A DNA stretch of 64,000 bases from JAJTHB01 sp033763775 (GCA_033763775.1 JANRJW010000010.1:163869-227868); one strand, 5' to 3'. Positions 49,665 to 58,901 are shown, counted from the first letter of the stretch. Notes: a model not told the origin generated them from the sequence alone. Made by a program: numbers and translations.

Positions 49665-50254
49665 TGGCAGACGAAGGCTATAAGCAGATTGGCGCACTAC
49701 TCAGCCAGGCAAGGCAGGAGCGGCATCTCTCGCTTGAGGAGGTGGCGCGCCGCATGCATATCCGCCTACGCTACCTACAGGCGCTGGAAGAAGGGCGTAT
49801 CAGCGATTTACCGGGCTTACCTTATGCCAAGGGCTATCTGCAGGCCTATGCGCAGTATCTCGGGCTAGACCGCGTGGAGATGATGCGCCGCTTCGAGCGC
49901 ATGGAAGGGATGATTGCGCGTAAAGGGTTTTTTCTGCCGCAAGTGTTCAGCAGAGAAAAACAGGCCAATCCCGGCGCGATCTTCTGGGGGTTGGTGCTGG
50001 CGGTGATGATTTATGCGCTGTGGGCGCTCTGGCTCTCGCCTGAGCGATCAAACCCATCGCTGGTTGAGGTATTCGATGAGAAGCGCGCTGAAACCGTGCG
50101 CGTGACCCCGGCGCTGGTCGCCAAAACGCCTTGCCTGCAGCCGCCTGAGGCGCTATATCCGCCTTGCGATGTGGGCAGCAGCGCGGCTTATGTTTTTCCG
50201 CTGCGCCGGCACTATGACAATGTGATGCAATGGTCAGGCACGTTTCATGAATAA
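49664..50254 (+). CDS. Short RodZ-like membrane-anchored HTH protein
   Basis: A 196-residue protein. The N-terminal helix-turn-helix (LSQARQERHLSLEEVARRMHIRLRYLQALE in parts) and YAKGYLQAYAQYLGLD are as in RodZ. One membrane helix lies at about residue 105-125 (AIFWGLVLAVMIYALWALWL). The periplasmic tail is only ~70 residues and lacks the DUF4115 beta domain of full RodZ. It may organise MreB or be a minimal relative. ATG 49664 overlaps the ptsP stop (TGATG); ispG begins 8 nt before its end. Confidence 0.85.
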   Translation: MADEGYKQIGALLSQARQERHLSLEEVARRMHIRLRYLQALEEGRISDLPGLPYAKGYLQAYAQYLGLDRVEMMRRFERMEGMIARKGFFLPQVFSREKQANPGAIFWGLVLAVMIYALWALWLSPERSNPSLVEVFDEKRAETVRVTPALVAKTPCLQPPEALYPPCDVGSSAAYVFPLRRHYDNVMQWSGTFHE

Positions 50255-51473
50255 CGAAATCAAGCGTCGTAACACCTATCAGGCGATGATCGGCCAGGTG
50301 AAGGTCGGTTCGGATGCGCCCATCATGGTGCAATCCATGACCAACACCGACACCGCTGATATTGCCGCTACCATTTCACAGGTCAATGCGCTCGCCGAGG
50401 CGGGCAGCGAGGTGGTGCGCATCACGGTGAATAATGATGATGCGGCGAAGGCCGTGCCCGCGATTGCGGAAAAAGTGGCGGTGCCACTCGTCGGTGATTT
50501 TCATTATAACGGCCACACGCTGCTTTCGAACTATCCCGAGATGGCCGCGGCGCTTGCTAAATACCGCATCAACCCTGGCAATGTCGGCTTCGGCGACAAG
50601 CAGGACAAGCAATTTACCCAGATGATCGAGCTGGCGCTCAAATATGGCAAGCCGGTGCGTATCGGCGCGAACTGGGGCAGCCTTGATGGCCAGATGCTCG
50701 CACGCGTGATGGACGAAAATGCAAAACGCCCGCAGCCGAAAAGCGCGAATGATGTCATGCGCGAGGCGCTGGTGCGCTCGGCGCTGGATTCAGCGAAAAG
50801 AGCCGAAGAGATTGGGCTGGCGGCAAGCAGCATCATCATTTCCTGCAAGGTCAGCCGTGTGCAGGATTTAATTGCGGTATACCGCGACCTCGCGGCCAGA
50901 TGCCGCTATCCGCTGCATCTGGGACTCACCGAAGCTGGCATGGGCAGCAAGGGCATCGTGGCCAGCAGTGCGGCGCTGGCGGTGCTGCTGCAGGAAGGCA
51001 TTGGCGATACGATTCGTATTTCGCTGACCCCCGAACCAAACGGCGACCGCACACAGGAAGTGCGCGTGGCGCAGGAGCTGTTGCAAAGCATGGGGCTTCG
51101 CGCCTTTACCCCGCAAGTGACCGCCTGCCCGGGCTGCGGCCGCACCACCAGCACGGTGTTTCAGGACCTGGCCGATAAAATCCAGCTTTTCCTGCGCGCG
51201 CAGATGCCGGTATGGAAAACGCAGTATGCTGGCGTTGAAACCATGAATGTGGCGGTGATGGGCTGCATTGTGAACGGCCCGGGCGAAAGCAAACATGCTG
51301 ATATCGGCATTTCACTGCCGGGCACCGGCGAAGCCCCCACCGCACCGGTGTTTATTGATGGCAAAAAAGCTGCCACGCTGCGCGGCGAACGCATCGCGGA
51401 AGAGTTCCAGCAGATGGTGGAAGATTATGTAAAGAAGCGTTACAGCGAAAAAAGGGAACATCAGCATGTCTAA
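50247..51473 (+). CDS. ispG: 4-hydroxy-3-methylbut-2-enyl diphosphate synthase (IspG/GcpE)
   Basis: A 408-residue enzyme of the MEP isoprenoid pathway with a [4Fe-4S] cluster. Cluster ligands are visible in TACPGCGRTT and VMGCIVNGPGESKHADIG. The N-terminus has APIMVQSMTNTDTADI, and RIGANWGSLD and SLTPEPNGDRTQEV are conserved. It overlaps both the RodZ-like gene and hisS by 8 nt, indicating a tight operon. Confidence 0.98.
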   Translation: MNNEIKRRNTYQAMIGQVKVGSDAPIMVQSMTNTDTADIAATISQVNALAEAGSEVVRITVNNDDAAKAVPAIAEKVAVPLVGDFHYNGHTLLSNYPEMAAALAKYRINPGNVGFGDKQDKQFTQMIELALKYGKPVRIGANWGSLDGQMLARVMDENAKRPQPKSANDVMREALVRSALDSAKRAEEIGLAASSIIISCKVSRVQDLIAVYRDLAARCRYPLHLGLTEAGMGSKGIVASSAALAVLLQEGIGDTIRISLTPEPNGDRTQEVRVAQELLQSMGLRAFTPQVTACPGCGRTTSTVFQDLADKIQLFLRAQMPVWKTQYAGVETMNVAVMGCIVNGPGESKHADIGISLPGTGEAPTAPVFIDGKKAATLRGERIAEEFQQMVEDYVKKRYSEKREHQHV

Positions 51474-52743
51474 ACTGCAACCCGTGCGCGGCACGCATGA
51501 CATATTGCCGCAGGAAGCTGCCCGCCGCCGCGCGCTGGAAGCGTCGCTTGCCGGTGTGTGTGCGCTGTATGGCTACGGCGAAATTGCCACGCCGGTGTTT
51601 GAATTTTCCGATGTGTTTCACCGTACACTCGGCGACAGCTCGGATGTGGTGACCAAAGAAACCTATAGCTTCACGGATCGCGGCGGCGAATCGCTCACAC
51701 TGCGCCCGGAATTCACCGCCGGTGTGGTGCGCGCACTCATTTCAAACGGCCTGCAGGAGCAGCTGCCGTTTAAGGTGTGGTATCACGGCGCAGCGTTTCG
51801 CTATGAGCGCCCGCAAAAAGGCCGCCTGCGGCAATTTCACCAGTTTGGCGCCGAGTGTTTGGGGCTGGCGGATCCGCTGGCGGATGTGCAGATGATGGCG
51901 ATGGCAAGCCAGGCGCTTGCGGCCATTGGCGTTCGCAGCGCGGCAACGCTTGAAATCAATTCTCTGGGCGATAAGGAAAGCCGCGCGAACTATCGCACAG
52001 CGCTGGTTGATTATTTTAATGATCACCGCCCGTCTCTTTCTGATGACAGCAAGATGCGCCTCGAGAAAAACCCGCTGCGTATTCTTGATTCCAAAGATGA
52101 GGCAGACCGCAAGATCATCGCCGGAGCGCCGGATGCTAAATCCAGCTTCACCCAGCAGGCGAGCGAGTTTTTCGCAGAGGTGACTGAATCGCTGGCCGCG
52201 CTGTCTATCCCCTATAGCTTAAACCCCAGGCTGGTGCGCGGGCTTGATTACTATTCCCATACGGTCTTTGAATTTGTCACCGATAAGCTCGGCGCACAAG
52301 GCACCGTGCTTGCTGGCGGCCGCTATGATGGGCTGGTCGCCATGATGGGCGGGCAGGATATTGCGGGTGTGGGCTTCGCCGCGGGCATGGAGCGGCTGCT
52401 TGCGCTGCAGGAAGCGCTGCAGGTAGCCGCGCAGGTGCCAGAGCGCAGGCTGGTGGCGGTGGTGCCGGTGGAAGAAGCCCAGGAGCGGGCAGGGCTTGCG
52501 CTTGCCCAGGAGCTGCGTCAGCAGGGTATCGCATGTGAGCTGATAACCCGCGGTAATATGGGCAAAAAAATGAAACGCGCGGAAAAGAGCGGCGCGCATG
52601 CAGTATTGATTCTTGGAGAATCGGAGTTGCAAACCGGCCGCATCGTGCTAAAAACGCTCGCCGATGGCAGGCAGGAGAGCGTTGATCGCTCAGCCCTTAT
52701 CAACATTTTGCACCAGACAGGATTCCCGGCTTTGCGGGGATAA
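51466..52743 (+). CDS. hisS: Histidyl-tRNA synthetase
   Basis: A 425-residue class II synthetase. PVRGTHDILPQEA at the start, motif 1 VFEFSDVFHRTLGDSSDVVTKETY (in parts), motif 2 FRYERPQKGRLRQFHQFGAE, the His-specific LVRGLDYYSHTVFEF and motif 3 GVGFAAGMERLL. The C-terminal anticodon-binding domain contains GIACELITRGNMGKKMKRAE (in parts). Its last residues (TGFPALRG) are encoded by a small CCCGGCTTTGCGGGG repeat-like sequence. prfA begins 4 nt later. Confidence 0.97.
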   Translation: MSKLQPVRGTHDILPQEAARRRALEASLAGVCALYGYGEIATPVFEFSDVFHRTLGDSSDVVTKETYSFTDRGGESLTLRPEFTAGVVRALISNGLQEQLPFKVWYHGAAFRYERPQKGRLRQFHQFGAECLGLADPLADVQMMAMASQALAAIGVRSAATLEINSLGDKESRANYRTALVDYFNDHRPSLSDDSKMRLEKNPLRILDSKDEADRKIIAGAPDAKSSFTQQASEFFAEVTESLAALSIPYSLNPRLVRGLDYYSHTVFEFVTDKLGAQGTVLAGGRYDGLVAMMGGQDIAGVGFAAGMERLLALQEALQVAAQVPERRLVAVVPVEEAQERAGLALAQELRQQGIACELITRGNMGKKMKRAEKSGAHAVLILGESELQTGRIVLKTLADGRQESVDRSALINILHQTGFPALRG

Positions 52744-52747
52744 AATA

Positions 52748-53818
52748 ATGAGCTTCAACGACAAACTCGAGATGGTGGTGCGCAGGCACCAGGAACTGAA
52801 TGACACACTTTCGGCGGGTAAAGCCTCCGGCAGTGAGTTTGCCAAAATGTCGAAGGAATATTCCGAGCTTTCGCCGCTGGTGGAAGTGATTTCCGCCTAC
52901 CAATCCGCCCAGAAAGCGCTGGCCGATACGCAAAGCATGCTCGCTGACCCTGCGATGGATGCTGAGATGAAAGCGATGGCCAGTGATGAGCTGCGCGAGC
53001 TGCAAAGCAAGTTGCCGGAGCTGCTGCGGCAGGTGCAGCTGGCACTGCTTCCGAAAGATGCGGCAGATGAAAAGAACGCCATCCTCGAGGTGCGCGCCGG
53101 CACCGGTGGCGATGAAGCGGCGCTGTTTGCTGCTGATTTATTCCGCATGTATCAGCGCTATGCCGCGAATCAGGGCTGGAAATTTGAGGTGATGTCGGTG
53201 TCGGAAAACGGCATTGGCGGCTACAAGGATGCCACCGCCGAAATCACCGGCCGCGGCGTGTTTGCCAAAATGAAATTTGAATCCGGCGTGCATCGCGTGC
53301 AGCGCGTGCCAGCGACCGAGGCGCAAGGCCGTATCCATACCTCCGCTGCGACGGTGGCGGTGCTGCCCGAAGCCGAAGAGGTGGATATCAAGATTGAAGA
53401 AAAAGACCTGCGCATTGATGTGTTCCGTTCATCCGGCCCCGGCGGCCAGAGCGTGAATACCACCGATTCAGCGGTGCGTATCGTGCATTTGCCGACCGGC
53501 CTGATTGTCAGCCAGCAGGATGAAAAATCGCAGCACAAAAACAAAGCCAAGGCGCTGAAAGTGCTGCGCGCGCGGCTGTATGAAATGGAGCGCGAAAAGC
53601 TGGCCGCTGAGCGCGCCGGCATGCGCAAAGATCAGGTGGGTAGCGGCGATCGCTCGGAGCGCATCCGCACCTACAACTTCCCGCAGGGCCGTGTGACTGA
53701 CCACCGCATTAACCTCACCGCTTACAACATTGATGCGGTGATGAATGGTGAGCTGGATGAATTTGTAAGCGCGCTGGTGGCGGATGACCAGGCGAAAAAG
53801 CTTTCGGAATTAGGTTAA
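52748..53818 (+). CDS. prfA: Peptide chain release factor 1
   Basis: A 356-residue class I release factor reading UAA and UAG. The GGQ motif that triggers hydrolysis is in SSGPGGQSVNTTDSAVR, with AGTGGDEAALFA and HRVQRVPATEAQGRIHTSAA (both conserved) before it. The PxT-like codon-reading region precedes in the family order. ATG 52748 (MSFNDKL) is preferred; the longer frame runs back into hisS. PrmC, which methylates the GGQ Gln, is encoded directly downstream. Confidence 0.97.
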   Translation: MSFNDKLEMVVRRHQELNDTLSAGKASGSEFAKMSKEYSELSPLVEVISAYQSAQKALADTQSMLADPAMDAEMKAMASDELRELQSKLPELLRQVQLALLPKDAADEKNAILEVRAGTGGDEAALFAADLFRMYQRYAANQGWKFEVMSVSENGIGGYKDATAEITGRGVFAKMKFESGVHRVQRVPATEAQGRIHTSAATVAVLPEAEEVDIKIEEKDLRIDVFRSSGPGGQSVNTTDSAVRIVHLPTGLIVSQQDEKSQHKNKAKALKVLRARLYEMEREKLAAERAGMRKDQVGSGDRSERIRTYNFPQGRVTDHRINLTAYNIDAVMNGELDEFVSALVADDQAKKLSELG

Positions 53819-54694
53819 ATGATTGCTCTGATGAAAACCAAGGTCAGGACGATTCAGGATGTTCTGCGTCAAGCTGTCCTCGATTTACAAGCCGCGAAAA
53901 TTGAAAGCGCATCGCTGGACGCGCGGGTGCTGATGCAGGAAGCGATGGGTGTGACGCGTGAACAGCTGATGCTGGCGATGGACGATGCCATCAGTGCTGC
54001 AGCATTGCATCGCTTTGACGCGCTGGTTTCGCGGCGATTAAAGCGCGAGCCGGTTTCCAAAATTATTGGGCGGCGCGAGTTTTATGGCATGGATTTCAAG
54101 GTGAGCATTGATACGCTGGATCCGCGCCCAGATAGCGAAACGCTGGTGGACTGCGTGCTTGCAAACCTCGAAGACCACGCCAAGCCCTACCGTATCATTG
54201 ATCTGGGGGTGGGCACGGGCTGTGTGTCTCTGGCCTTGCTAAAGGCGCTGCCTCATGCTAGTCTTACTGGCGTTGATTGCAGTCATGCAGCGCTTGCGAT
54301 AGCACAGGAAAACGCGCTGAAGCTGGGACTTTCCAGCCGTACTGCTTTTTGCCTTTCCAACTGGTTTGAATCTGTGGACGGGGTGTTTGACGTGATCGTC
54401 TCCAACCCGCCTTACATTCCAAGCCGCGAGGCCTCTCAGCTGGCGCCGGAAGTCGCCATGTTTGATCCAAGGCTTGCGCTCGATGGCGGCGAGGATGGGC
54501 TGGATGCTTACCGCACGCTGCTTCAGCAAGCCTCGGTCAGGCTACAGCAAAGCGGTCTCATCGCAGTTGAAATCGGCGCGGGGCAGCATGTCGCCGTGTC
54601 GCAGATTGCCGCAGCCAGCGGTCTTGGCGAGGCGCAAATGTTCAAAGATTTAGCCGGCATCATTCGGTGCCTGCTGTGGAAGAAACTGACATAA
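53819..54694 (+). CDS. prmC: Release-factor glutamine methyltransferase PrmC/HemK
   Basis: A 291-residue SAM enzyme modifying the GGQ glutamine of RF1/RF2. FYGMDFKVSIDTLDPRPDSETLV, motif I IDLGVGTGCVSLALL, and the hallmark VSNPPYIPS are present. GGEDGLDAYRTL and IAVEIGAGQ complete it. It directly abuts the prfA stop; an in-frame Met at 53831 is an alternative start. Confidence 0.96.
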   Translation: MIALMKTKVRTIQDVLRQAVLDLQAAKIESASLDARVLMQEAMGVTREQLMLAMDDAISAAALHRFDALVSRRLKREPVSKIIGRREFYGMDFKVSIDTLDPRPDSETLVDCVLANLEDHAKPYRIIDLGVGTGCVSLALLKALPHASLTGVDCSHAALAIAQENALKLGLSSRTAFCLSNWFESVDGVFDVIVSNPPYIPSREASQLAPEVAMFDPRLALDGGEDGLDAYRTLLQQASVRLQQSGLIAVEIGAGQHVAVSQIAAASGLGEAQMFKDLAGIIRCLLWKKLT

Positions 54695-54705
54695 GGAACG
54701 AACCC

Positions 54706-55173
54706 ATGAATATGAGACGTAGACCCTCCTCGCAAAATGGCGGTGGCTATAATAACCAGCATCGTAGAGGTGGCAGCGGTCGTTCCGGCGGCGGACACCA
54801 GCATAGCGGCGGCGGCAATCGCCCGCGCAAAAACTACCCGCAGCTTCGCGAAAAATACCTGATGCAGGCGCGTGACGCGCTCTCTGCTGGCGACCGCGTG
54901 CTTGCGGAAAACTATTTCCAGCACGCGGAGCATTGCTACCGCATGATGGTGGAAGAGGGTTACAACCCCAACCGCCAGCACCAGCAGCAAGGCCAGAACC
55001 AGCCGCAGGGCGAAGCAGCCGCCCAGCCCGCCATGCTGGAAGTGGAAGATATTATTCCCGCCAATACCAACGCGCTGCCATCGTTCATCACCCAGCCCCA
55101 TGCCGGCCACGAGCCGCTGGATCAGGCCATGGCCAAAGAGCCGGTGATCGTGCAGAACTGGGAAGAGAATTAA
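54706..55173 (+). CDS. DUF4167 protein
   Basis: A 155-residue protein typical of alphaproteobacteria. The N-terminal low-complexity Arg/Gly/Asn/Ser/Gln stretch (NMRRRPSSQNGGGYNNQHRR) is followed by the conserved core YPQLREKYLMQARDALSAGDRVLAENYFQHAEHCYRM (in parts), then a Gln-rich tail. Start at Met 54706 is used because the upstream frame lies inside prmC. Function unknown; RNA binding has been suggested from composition. Position after prfA-prmC is conserved in the group. Confidence 0.9.
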   Translation: MNMRRRPSSQNGGGYNNQHRRGGSGRSGGGHQHSGGGNRPRKNYPQLREKYLMQARDALSAGDRVLAENYFQHAEHCYRMMVEEGYNPNRQHQQQGQNQPQGEAAAQPAMLEVEDIIPANTNALPSFITQPHAGHEPLDQAMAKEPVIVQNWEEN

Positions 55174-55176
55174 AAA

Positions 55177-55196
55177 ATCCCCGCGAAAGCGGGGAT
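55177..55196. repeat. GC-rich hairpin ATCCCCGC-GAAA-GCGGGGAT
   Basis: A perfect 8-bp stem with a GAAA tetraloop, 4 nt after the DUF4167 stop. An identical copy lies at 58687-58706. It may act as a transcription brake, though no T-run follows. A related CTCCGCTTTCGTGGAG arm lies ~25 nt further on. Confidence 0.85.
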
Positions 55197-55246
55197 CCTG
55201 AATGTTCAATCAATTACTAGACCTCCGCTTTCGTGGAGTATCAAGA

Positions 55247-56017
55247 CTACTCCATCTCTGCTGTGAGCGTGCCGAAGGTAAAGGGCAGCTCCAGATGCAG
55301 CGGGATCAGCTTGTCATCATTGCTGAAATAAATGGTAAGCGCGGGTTCATCCGGCCGGTATTGGGATAGCTCTTTCTGGGTGAAACCCTCCAGAGGCTTG
55401 CGTTTGATTGATAAAGCAATCACCGCCTTTTCGCCATATTTCCGCAATTTCTTTTCGCCGTGGATGGTGACGGCCGCCTCGCTGAGCCTGCGGCCATCAT
55501 ACAGGCGGATGATGGCGGTATCATCACCATTTTTTTTCCAGTCCTCAATCAGGCTTCTGAGCTTCAGCACAATCGAAATGGCATCAAACGTGCCGTCTTT
55601 CATGGCGGCGGGCACTTCCGGCCGCGAGGCGCGGTTTTCCGGCGGGTTTATCACCTCTTCGGTGACTTTGCCTGCGTGCTTGACCAGCTTGATCGTGCGC
55701 TTTTTATTTCGCGTCTGCGCGTCCACCAGATAGGTGACATTCATGCGGTTAATGTTCTGGCCGCTGGCGCTGGCACTCGAATTGCTGCGGTGGCGCGCGA
55801 TCATGCCCACCAGCCCACTGGTGCGAACCGCTGCCGTGATATCGTAGCCATCTTTTCTGACATCCACCCCGGCTTTCATGGTGCCAATCGGCAGGCCGGA
55901 GAGGTAAAGACCGTACTGGCCGGAGAAATTGACCGGTGTCAATGCCGCGCTTGCCATTGAGGAATAAAGCAAAAAAGCAATGAAGAGGAGGGGGAGCTTG
56001 TAGCGGCGATGGAGCAT
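55247..56017 (-). CDS. DUF3108 exported protein
   Basis: A 256-residue protein. The signal peptide (LPLLFIAFLLYSSMASAAL) precedes a beta-rich DUF3108 domain: FSGQYGLYLSGLPIGTMKAGV, YDITAAVRTSGLVGMIARH, and PALTIYFSNDDKLIPLHLELPF (in parts). Periplasmic. The family is common in proteobacteria and its function is not established. Its gene converges on DUF4167 and is divergent from clpB, with the stutter element between them. Confidence 0.88.
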   Translation of the reverse strand: MLHRRYKLPLLFIAFLLYSSMASAALTPVNFSGQYGLYLSGLPIGTMKAGVDVRKDGYDITAAVRTSGLVGMIARHRSNSSASASGQNINRMNVTYLVDAQTRNKKRTIKLVKHAGKVTEEVINPPENRASRPEVPAAMKDGTFDAISIVLKLRSLIEDWKKNGDDTAIIRLYDGRRLSEAAVTIHGEKKLRKYGEKAVIALSIKRKPLEGFTQKELSQYRPDEPALTIYFSNDDKLIPLHLELPFTFGTLTAEME

Positions 56018-56031
56018 ACTTATATCATGGT

Positions 56032-56105
56032 GTGCTTAGTGGTTTGTGCTTGGTGCTTTGGATACCAGCAGAATTACTGAGCACAAAGCACAAATAACAA
56101 GGCAC
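56032..56105. repeat. Stutter/palindromic element upstream of clpB
   Basis: GTGCTT words (GTGCTTAGTGG, GTGCTTGGTGCTTTG) are mirrored by GAGCACAAAGCACAAATAAC on the right arm, giving an imperfect hairpin. It ends 6 nt before the clpB ATG. Confidence 0.65.
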
Positions 56106-56111
56106 TTCATT

Positions 56112-58682
56112 ATGAACTTTGAGAAATATACCGAAAAATCACGCCAGATCATCGAAGCGGCGCAGGCCGCCGCCCTCAGGCTGTCGCACCAGCGCTTGAC
56201 GCCGGAACATGTACTTGCCGCGCTGCTGGACGATAAAGACCGCCTGGCCGATAAGCTGATTCGCCTAAGTGGCGGCAACCCGGCCATAGCAGCAGAAAAA
56301 ACCGAAGCAGCCCTTTCTGCCATGCCTAAAGTGCAGGGGGCAGGGGCGGATCAACTCTATGTGACCGGCGATATGGCGCGCTGGTTTGAAGCCTGCGAGC
56401 AGCTCGCTGCTAAAGCCGGTGATAGCTATGTGACGCTCGAGCGTATGCTGCAGGCGCTCGCCATGGCCACCGGCACAGCGGCCGCCAAAATTCTTGCCGA
56501 TAGCGGTGTGACGCCGCAGAAGCTGAACGCTGCGATCAATGAAATGCGAAAAGGCCGCACCGCGACCAGCGCCAATGCGGAAGACACGATGGAGGCGCTG
56601 AAAAAATACACCCGCGATTTTACCGAGGCAGCGCGTGCTGGGAAGCTCGACCCGGTGATTGGCCGCGATGAAGAAATCCGCCGCACCATGCAGGTGCTTT
56701 CGCGCCGTACGAAAAACAATCCGGTGCTTATCGGTGAACCGGGCGTGGGCAAAACCGCGATCATCGAAGGCCTCGCGCAGCGCATTGTGGCAGGCGATGT
56801 GCCGGAAACGCTAAAAGACAAAAAATTGCTCGCGCTGGATCTTGGCGCGCTGGTCGCAGGCGCGAAATTTCGCGGCGAATTTGAAGAGCGGCTCAAAGCA
56901 GTGCTCTCCGAAATTGCTGCGAATGAAGGCGAGGTGGTGCTGTTTATCGATGAGCTGCACACGCTGGTTGGCGCGGGTAAAGCCGAAGGCGCGATGGATG
57001 CTTCCAATATGCTCAAGCCCGCGCTTGCGCGCGGCGAGCTGCACTGCATCGGCGCGACCACGCTCGATGAATACCGCAAATACATTGAAAAAGATGCGGC
57101 GCTGGCGCGGCGTTTTCAATCGGTCTTCGTGGCTGAGCCAACGGTGGCAGACACCATTTCCATCCTGCGTGGCCTGAAAGAAAAATATGAGCTGCACCAC
57201 GGTATCCGCATTCTGGATGCAGCGATTGTGGCAGCCGCTACCCTTTCCAACCGCTACATCACCGACCGTTTTATGCCTGATAAAGCCATTGACCTGGTGG
57301 ACGAAGCAGCCGCGCGCCTGCGCATGGAGGTGGACTCAAAACCCGAAGCGCTCGATGAGCTTGATCGCAAGATCATCCAGCTGAAAATCGAGCGTGAGGC
57401 GCTGAAAAAAGAAACCGACGATGCCTCCAAAGAACGGCTGAAAAAATTAGAAACCGAACTTTCCGGCCTCGAAAAGCAAAGCGCCGATTTCACCAGCCGC
57501 TGGCAGGCCGAAAAATCGCAGCTCACCAGTGTGCAGAAGATCAAAGAGCAGCTTGAGGAGCTTGGCCGCGAGCGGGAAATTGCCCAGCGCAGCGGCGACC
57601 TCACCCGCGCCGGCGAGATCACCTACAGCTTGATTCCCAAACTGCAGGAACAGCTGAAAGCCGCGGAAGCAAAGAGCGGCGAGGCGATGATGAAAGAGGC
57701 GGTGACCGAGGAAGATATCGCCTCGATCGTCTCGCGCTGGACGGGCGTGCCAGTGGAAAAAATGCTGGAGGGCGAGCGCGCGAAACTGCTCAAGATGGAA
57801 GATCACCTGCGCGGCCGCGTGGTTGGACAGGAGGATGCCTTGGTTGCGGTTTCGAACGCCGTGCGCCGTGCGCGCGCCGGGCTTGGCGATCCCAGTCGGC
57901 CGATTGGCTCGTTTCTATTTTTAGGGCCAACGGGGGTGGGCAAAACCGAGCTTTGCAAGGCGCTCGCGGAATTTATTTTTGATGATGAATCAGCGCTGCT
58001 GCGCGTGGATATGTCGGAATTCATGGAAAAGCACGCGGTCGCGCGGCTGATCGGTGCGCCGCCGGGCTATGTTGGCTATGAAGAGGGCGGCGTGATCACC
58101 GAGGCGGTGCGCAGAAGGCCATATCAGGTCATTCTGTTTGATGAGGTGGAAAAAGCGCATCCTGATGTGTTCAATATATTGCTGCAGGTGCTGGATGACG
58201 GCAGGCTCACGGATGGGCAGGGGCGCACGGTGGATTTCAAAAACACCATCATTGTGCTGACCTCAAACCTTGGCTCGGAGTTTCTTGCCGAAGCCAAAGG
58301 CACTGAAATCACTAAGCAGCTGCGCGAGCAGGTGATGAATGTGGTGCGCGCATCGTTCCGCCCGGAATTCTTAAACCGACTGGACGAGATTATTCTCTTC
58401 AGTCGCCTCGCCAAAGAGCACATGGCAAATATCGTAGATATCCAGCTGGTGCGGCTTACAGAGCGTCTTGCTGAGCGCCACATTATCCTTTCGCTGGATG
58501 CGAAGGCGCGCCAGTGGCTGGCGGAAAAAGGCTATGATCCTGTGTATGGCGCAAGGCCGCTGAAGCGTGTGATTCAAAAGGAATTGCAAGATAAACTTGC
58601 CGAAAAGCTGCTTGCCGGTACTATTGTTGATGGCAGCGAGGTAAAGGTTCAGGGCTGGGACGGCGGGATTAAGATTGGGTAG
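56112..58682 (+). CDS. clpB: ATP-dependent disaggregase ClpB
   Basis: An 856-residue Hsp100 chaperone that resolubilises aggregates with DnaK. It has the N-domain (MNFEKYTEKSRQIIEAAQAAAL), NBD1 Walker A GEPGVGKTA with ALDLGALVAGAKFRGEFEERL, the ~120-residue coiled-coil middle domain (about residues 410-530), and NBD2 Walker A GPTGVGKTE. EFMEKHAVARLIGAPPGYVGYEEGG also belongs to NBD2. No tripeptide that binds ClpP is seen, as expected for ClpB. The Met at 56112 fits the family; the upstream frame is the stutter element. Confidence 0.98.
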   Translation: MNFEKYTEKSRQIIEAAQAAALRLSHQRLTPEHVLAALLDDKDRLADKLIRLSGGNPAIAAEKTEAALSAMPKVQGAGADQLYVTGDMARWFEACEQLAAKAGDSYVTLERMLQALAMATGTAAAKILADSGVTPQKLNAAINEMRKGRTATSANAEDTMEALKKYTRDFTEAARAGKLDPVIGRDEEIRRTMQVLSRRTKNNPVLIGEPGVGKTAIIEGLAQRIVAGDVPETLKDKKLLALDLGALVAGAKFRGEFEERLKAVLSEIAANEGEVVLFIDELHTLVGAGKAEGAMDASNMLKPALARGELHCIGATTLDEYRKYIEKDAALARRFQSVFVAEPTVADTISILRGLKEKYELHHGIRILDAAIVAAATLSNRYITDRFMPDKAIDLVDEAAARLRMEVDSKPEALDELDRKIIQLKIEREALKKETDDASKERLKKLETELSGLEKQSADFTSRWQAEKSQLTSVQKIKEQLEELGREREIAQRSGDLTRAGEITYSLIPKLQEQLKAAEAKSGEAMMKEAVTEEDIASIVSRWTGVPVEKMLEGERAKLLKMEDHLRGRVVGQEDALVAVSNAVRRARAGLGDPSRPIGSFLFLGPTGVGKTELCKALAEFIFDDESALLRVDMSEFMEKHAVARLIGAPPGYVGYEEGGVITEAVRRRPYQVILFDEVEKAHPDVFNILLQVLDDGRLTDGQGRTVDFKNTIIVLTSNLGSEFLAEAKGTEITKQLREQVMNVVRASFRPEFLNRLDEIILFSRLAKEHMANIVDIQLVRLTERLAERHIILSLDAKARQWLAEKGYDPVYGARPLKRVIQKELQDKLAEKLLAGTIVDGSEVKVQGWDGGIKIG

Positions 58683-58686
58683 ATAC

Positions 58687-58706
58687 ATCCCCGCGAAAGC
58701 GGGGAT
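58687..58706. repeat. GC-rich hairpin, second copy
   Basis: Identical to the 20-bp element at 55177-55196 and also within a few nt of a stop codon (clpB). Confidence 0.85.
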
Positions 58707-58777
58707 CTGGAGCATTCTTGGTTTCATCATACACATAATTTTGGGTTGTAAAGCGACCCTCTCGAACCTTTTATTGA

Positions 58778-58842
58778 CCCTCACCCTAACCCTCTCCCTT
58801 GAAGGGAGAGGGAAGCAGCGGCTTTGCCGCTGCGGGTGAGGG
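58778..58842. repeat. Compound palindromic repeat
   Basis: CCCTCACCC...GGGTGAGGG outer arms enclose CCCTCTCCCTT-GAAGGGAGAGGG and GCAGCGGC-TTT-GCCGCTGC. The words are shared with the repeat inside the ABC ATPase gene at 3433-3472. Confidence 0.85.
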
Positions 58843-58901
58843 TGCATGATTCAATCGAACATGATCTAGAGCAAGACGTTAGACTGTACCTGTGTCTTTA
58901 G

